Origin: Reclinomonas americana ATCC 50394
Lineage: Eukaryota; Jakobida; Jakobea; Jakobida
Direction of reading: 5' to 3'
DNA length: 46,233 bases
NCBI GenBank assembly: GCA_048213135.1
Contig: PS015536.1
Coordinates: 8,294-54,526, forward strand
In this document: piece after piece, positions 44,301 through 46,233 of the stretch
How positions within the stretch are numbered: position 1 is the stretch's first letter
Layout of the letters: each line of letters starts with the position of its first letter
Notes under the pieces: generated by a model
Database searches by the model: none
Told to the model about the DNA's origin: nothing
Seen by the model: only the letters and a program-made list of their open reading frames with translations
Translations under genes and position numbers: made by a program

Positions 44301-45881
44301 CTTACAAGGCACGCACGCAGTTTGGACACGCTGGCCGCCTTGCACACAAACAAGGTGACCCACCGCGACATTCGGCCGTCGCACATTTTCCTGGCGGGCT
44401 CCGAGCGCGAGCCGGAAGTCAAGCTGCTGCACGTGGGTCTTCGCGCCGCACTCACTGGTCTGGAGGCCACCGAGTTCAACACGGTAGGCGACCATGATGC
44501 CCGCCGTCACCGTGTTCCCAATGCGCACCTCATTCGTGTGTGCCGGCGCAGATTTTTGGCGCTCCAGAGCTGCTGCTCTGCCGCATGATGTACGACAGCG
44601 ATATTTGGGCGGCCGGCATGGTCATTCTGTCAATGTTGCAGAGTCGGGGTCAGCGTCAGGAGCCGCTGTTGTTGGGCGACCGCACCAGCATCTTCCGTGC
44701 CATGTTCCAGGTGCGTGGGACACTTTTCGGTCGCTTCGTGTGTCGGTGCGGTTTCTGATTTTCTGTCTGTGGTGCAGCTGCTGTCGGTGTCGGGCGATGA
44801 AGCGTATCACTTTTCAAAGAACTGCGGACTCACCGACGAGGATGCCGACAAGTATGCGCAAGTCGCCGACGCGGAATCGGCCAAGTCCGCTCACCGCCTG
44901 CGTGACGTGCGTGTGTCGGAACAGTGTCGGACGCGACCCTTCACGCGTTGACCCTCTCTATCGGTACAGGTCATTGAGGGCGCATCGGCACGCGGTATCG
45001 ACGTGGTGCTCATGATGCTAGCGTTCTTGCCGGAGAAGCGGTGAGCTCGCGCAGCATTTGACGTCGCAACGTGGTGAATGGTCTCTAAAAATGTTGATGC
45101 TCTCGTCAGTGCGACGCTGCACGAAGCCATGCAGCACTCGTTCTTCTCGCAGTTCGATCTGGTACCCAAGACGCCGGCACTCCCACCACGCGCGGCTGTG
45201 GCGACCACATTCAGTTGCGTGCAAGTGTCTCTTTCGCTTTGCAGTCGTCACGCTGAAAGAAGGATTTGCAGCTCGCGCTGTGCCTGCCGTGGCCGTCGCT
45301 GCCCCTCCACCGCCCACTGCTGCCACTGCTGCTGCTGCTGCACCTGCGGTTGCCGTGGCCGCCCCACCAGCTGCTGCTGCTGCTGCTGCTGCTGCCTATC
45401 CGTCTCCTCCACCCGCCCCGCCCGCTGTGGCAGTCGCGGCGCAGCCACCACCACCACCACCTGCTGTTGCTGTGGCATCACCGCCAGTGGCTNNNNNNNN
45501 NNNNNNNNNNNNGTCGCATCTCCACCACCACCGGCCGTGGCAGTTGCCGCGAAACCTGCAGTCGCCGTCGCCAAGCCACCGTCCCCACCACCGCCGCCAG
45601 CAACGGTCGAAGAACCGTCTGAGAAGGCCGCCGCCGTCGCCGCCGCCGTGGAGGAGCCGACTGCTGAGACCGCATCGACTGAGGAGACCTCGATTCCCGC
45701 TGCTGCTGCTGCTGATGCTGATGCAGCGGTTGGCGGTGCAGAGGAAGGCGAGGAGGAGGCCGAAGCCGAGGCCGAGGAGGGTGCAGAGGAAGAGGGCGAT
45801 GCATCCGGATCAAAGCCGAGCGCGCCGTCTGCTGCAGCATCGGGTGGCAAGAAAAAGCGCGGCAAGAACAACCGCCGCTGA
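41394..45881 (+). CDS. N-myristoylatable WD40 - coiled-coil - pseudokinase protein
   Basis: The start ACCATGG encodes MGQKQSRSGGAGG, a good N-myristoylation signal. A WD40-like region follows (YVAVGFGDGSVTVFE, GGTDGLVRLWSVDES, SAGYDNGNVTQFDLE), then a helical, probably coiled-coil stretch (RHQRELEELSAHCKEELRR). A kinase-fold domain comes next: VTVRIYPG (Arg where the ATP Lys is expected), HRDIRPSHIFL (catalytic-loop Asn replaced by His), KLLHVGL in place of DFG, then FGAPELLL, SDIWAAGMVI and EKRATLHEAMQHSFF. These changes argue for a catalytically dead kinase. The tail is Ala/Pro/Val-rich then Glu-rich, ending GGKKKRGKNNRR. GTTGCG introns are at 41566, 44263 and 45214 (the last only 31 nt). 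A 20-N gap sits in the tail. I know no protein with this order of domains. Confidence 0.8.
45493..45512. other. Short assembly gap (20 N)
   Basis: A 20-base N run inside the Ala/Pro/Val-rich tail. The reading frame changes across it, so its true length probably differs from 20. Confidence 1.
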
Positions 45882-45995
45882 GGGGAGGGGGGAACGAATG
45901 CGTTTCTGTATCTCAGAGAAACACGAAACAAACATAAACTAGCCGCTTTATCCTTATTCTGTTACTACAACAACAACAAACATGTAAACAGGGGC
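45882..45995. other. Convergent 3' spacer
   Basis: 114 bp between two stop codons on opposite strands. It contains AAACATAAACTAG and an ACAACAACAA run. These may serve as 3'-end signals but cannot be assigned. Confidence 0.4.
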
Positions 45996-46202
45996 TCAAT
46001 ACGACTGGCCCGTCACCATGCCCACATCGACGAAAATGTCCTCGAGAGCTGTGCGATGCGAGTGAGTTGTCAGCCGACAGAATGAAGAGTGCAGCGCGCA
46101 CGCAACTGGTTTCGGTGATGGACCAGTCGCGTATTCTGAACGCTGCTCTGTTGGCTTCCATAATACCAAACACGCGAGACAGTCGTGTCCTTCGGGCCGG
46201 AA
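45996..46202 (-). CDS. 3' end of an ABCA-like ABC transporter (partial)
   Basis: Two exons, 46202-46107 and 46048-45996. Spliced across a GTTGCG intron (46106-46049) they read FGIMEANRAAFRIRDWSITET then TLEDIFVDVGMVTGQSY and stop with TGA at 45996. The motif e-x-N...f-x-i-x-d-(W/Y)-S-(I/V)-x-x-T-T-L-E-(D/E)-(I/V)-F closes the second nucleotide-binding domain of ABCA transporters. The gene continues upstream beyond 46202 (acceptor at 46204-46203) and out of the window. Its 3' end converges with the WD40-pseudokinase gene 115 bp away. Confidence 0.68.
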   Translation of the reverse strand, partial: FRPEGHDCLACLVLWKPTEQRSEYATGPSPKPVACALHSSFCRLTTHSHRTALEDIFVDVGMVTGQSY

Positions 46203-46233
46203 ACTGCATCGACGGATGACGAGTGAGATGCGG

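Noticed and set aside
1-46233. GTTGCG introns as U12-type (minor spliceosome) introns
   Set aside because: U12 introns need (G/A)TATCCTT donors and a TCCTTAAC-like branch site near the acceptor. These introns lack both and have CTCAC/CTGAC branch-like motifs as in the ordinary introns around them.
1-46233. GTTGCG introns as mobile introners sharing sequence
   Set aside because: Only the first 6-7 bases are shared. The intron bodies differ in length (31-356 nt) and content, and I see no target-site duplication or terminal inverted repeats.
1-46233. CRISPR arrays, insertion sequences, tRNA or rRNA genes
   Set aside because: I looked for regular spaced repeats, terminal inverted repeats and tRNA-like A/B boxes on both strands and saw nothing convincing. 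A tRNAscan or Rfam search would be decisive.

Overview
This window is nuclear DNA from an intron-dense unicellular eukaryote. The evidence is spliceosomal introns (about 135-140 can be placed), a nuclear-encoded mitochondrial complex I subunit, PAN2, a class I histone deacetylase, NIPP1, Fcf2 and an RBR ubiquitin ligase. I cannot name the lineage from sequence alone. Genes are tightly packed. Most introns are about 50-90 nt, with a CTCAC or CTGAC branch-point-like motif shortly before the acceptor. Dinucleotide microsatellites (CT, GT, GA) lie in introns and at the edges of several assembly gaps.

Layout: (1) 1-8120, mostly minus strand: 5' exons of a membrane-anchored protein that may be a sterol methyltransferase, an RBR E3 ligase with three C-terminal UBA-like repeats, two plus-strand fragments next to gaps (an acidic terminal exon and a CCCH zinc-finger start), and a class I HDAC. 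(2) 8384-19710: PAN2 deadenylase, an F-box-like/LRR protein, an IMP-type inner-membrane peptidase and NDUFV1. The last two share a 93-bp divergent spacer. (3) 20196-26221: a NIPP1-like FHA protein, divergent with an Fcf2 rRNA-processing protein that appears fused to an N-terminal EF-hand pair. (4) 27086-38289: a soluble kinase with an IRE1/RNase L-like KEN segment, then a tandem triplet of GT61-like glycosyltransferases. (5) 38426-46202: a TPR protein, an N-myristoylatable WD40/coiled-coil/pseudokinase protein, and the 3' end of an ABCA-like transporter.

The most unusual signal is not a gene. Thirty-seven introns, in nearly every multi-exon gene and on both strands, begin with GTTGCG. This hexamer should pair very poorly with a standard U1 snRNA. 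It is the most frequent donor in the window (about 27 percent of introns). In all 37 cases the last exon base is A, C or T and never G, unlike ordinary donors here, which usually follow G. Reading-frame continuity and protein homology support nearly all of these junctions, and the GT61 paralogues show the same intron position using GTTGCG in one copy and GTGAGT, GTGTGT or GTTCGT in another. This looks like a second, unusual class of U2-type 5' splice site.

All exon joins were made by eye from frame, splice-site sequence and homology. No search, alignment or transcript data were available.
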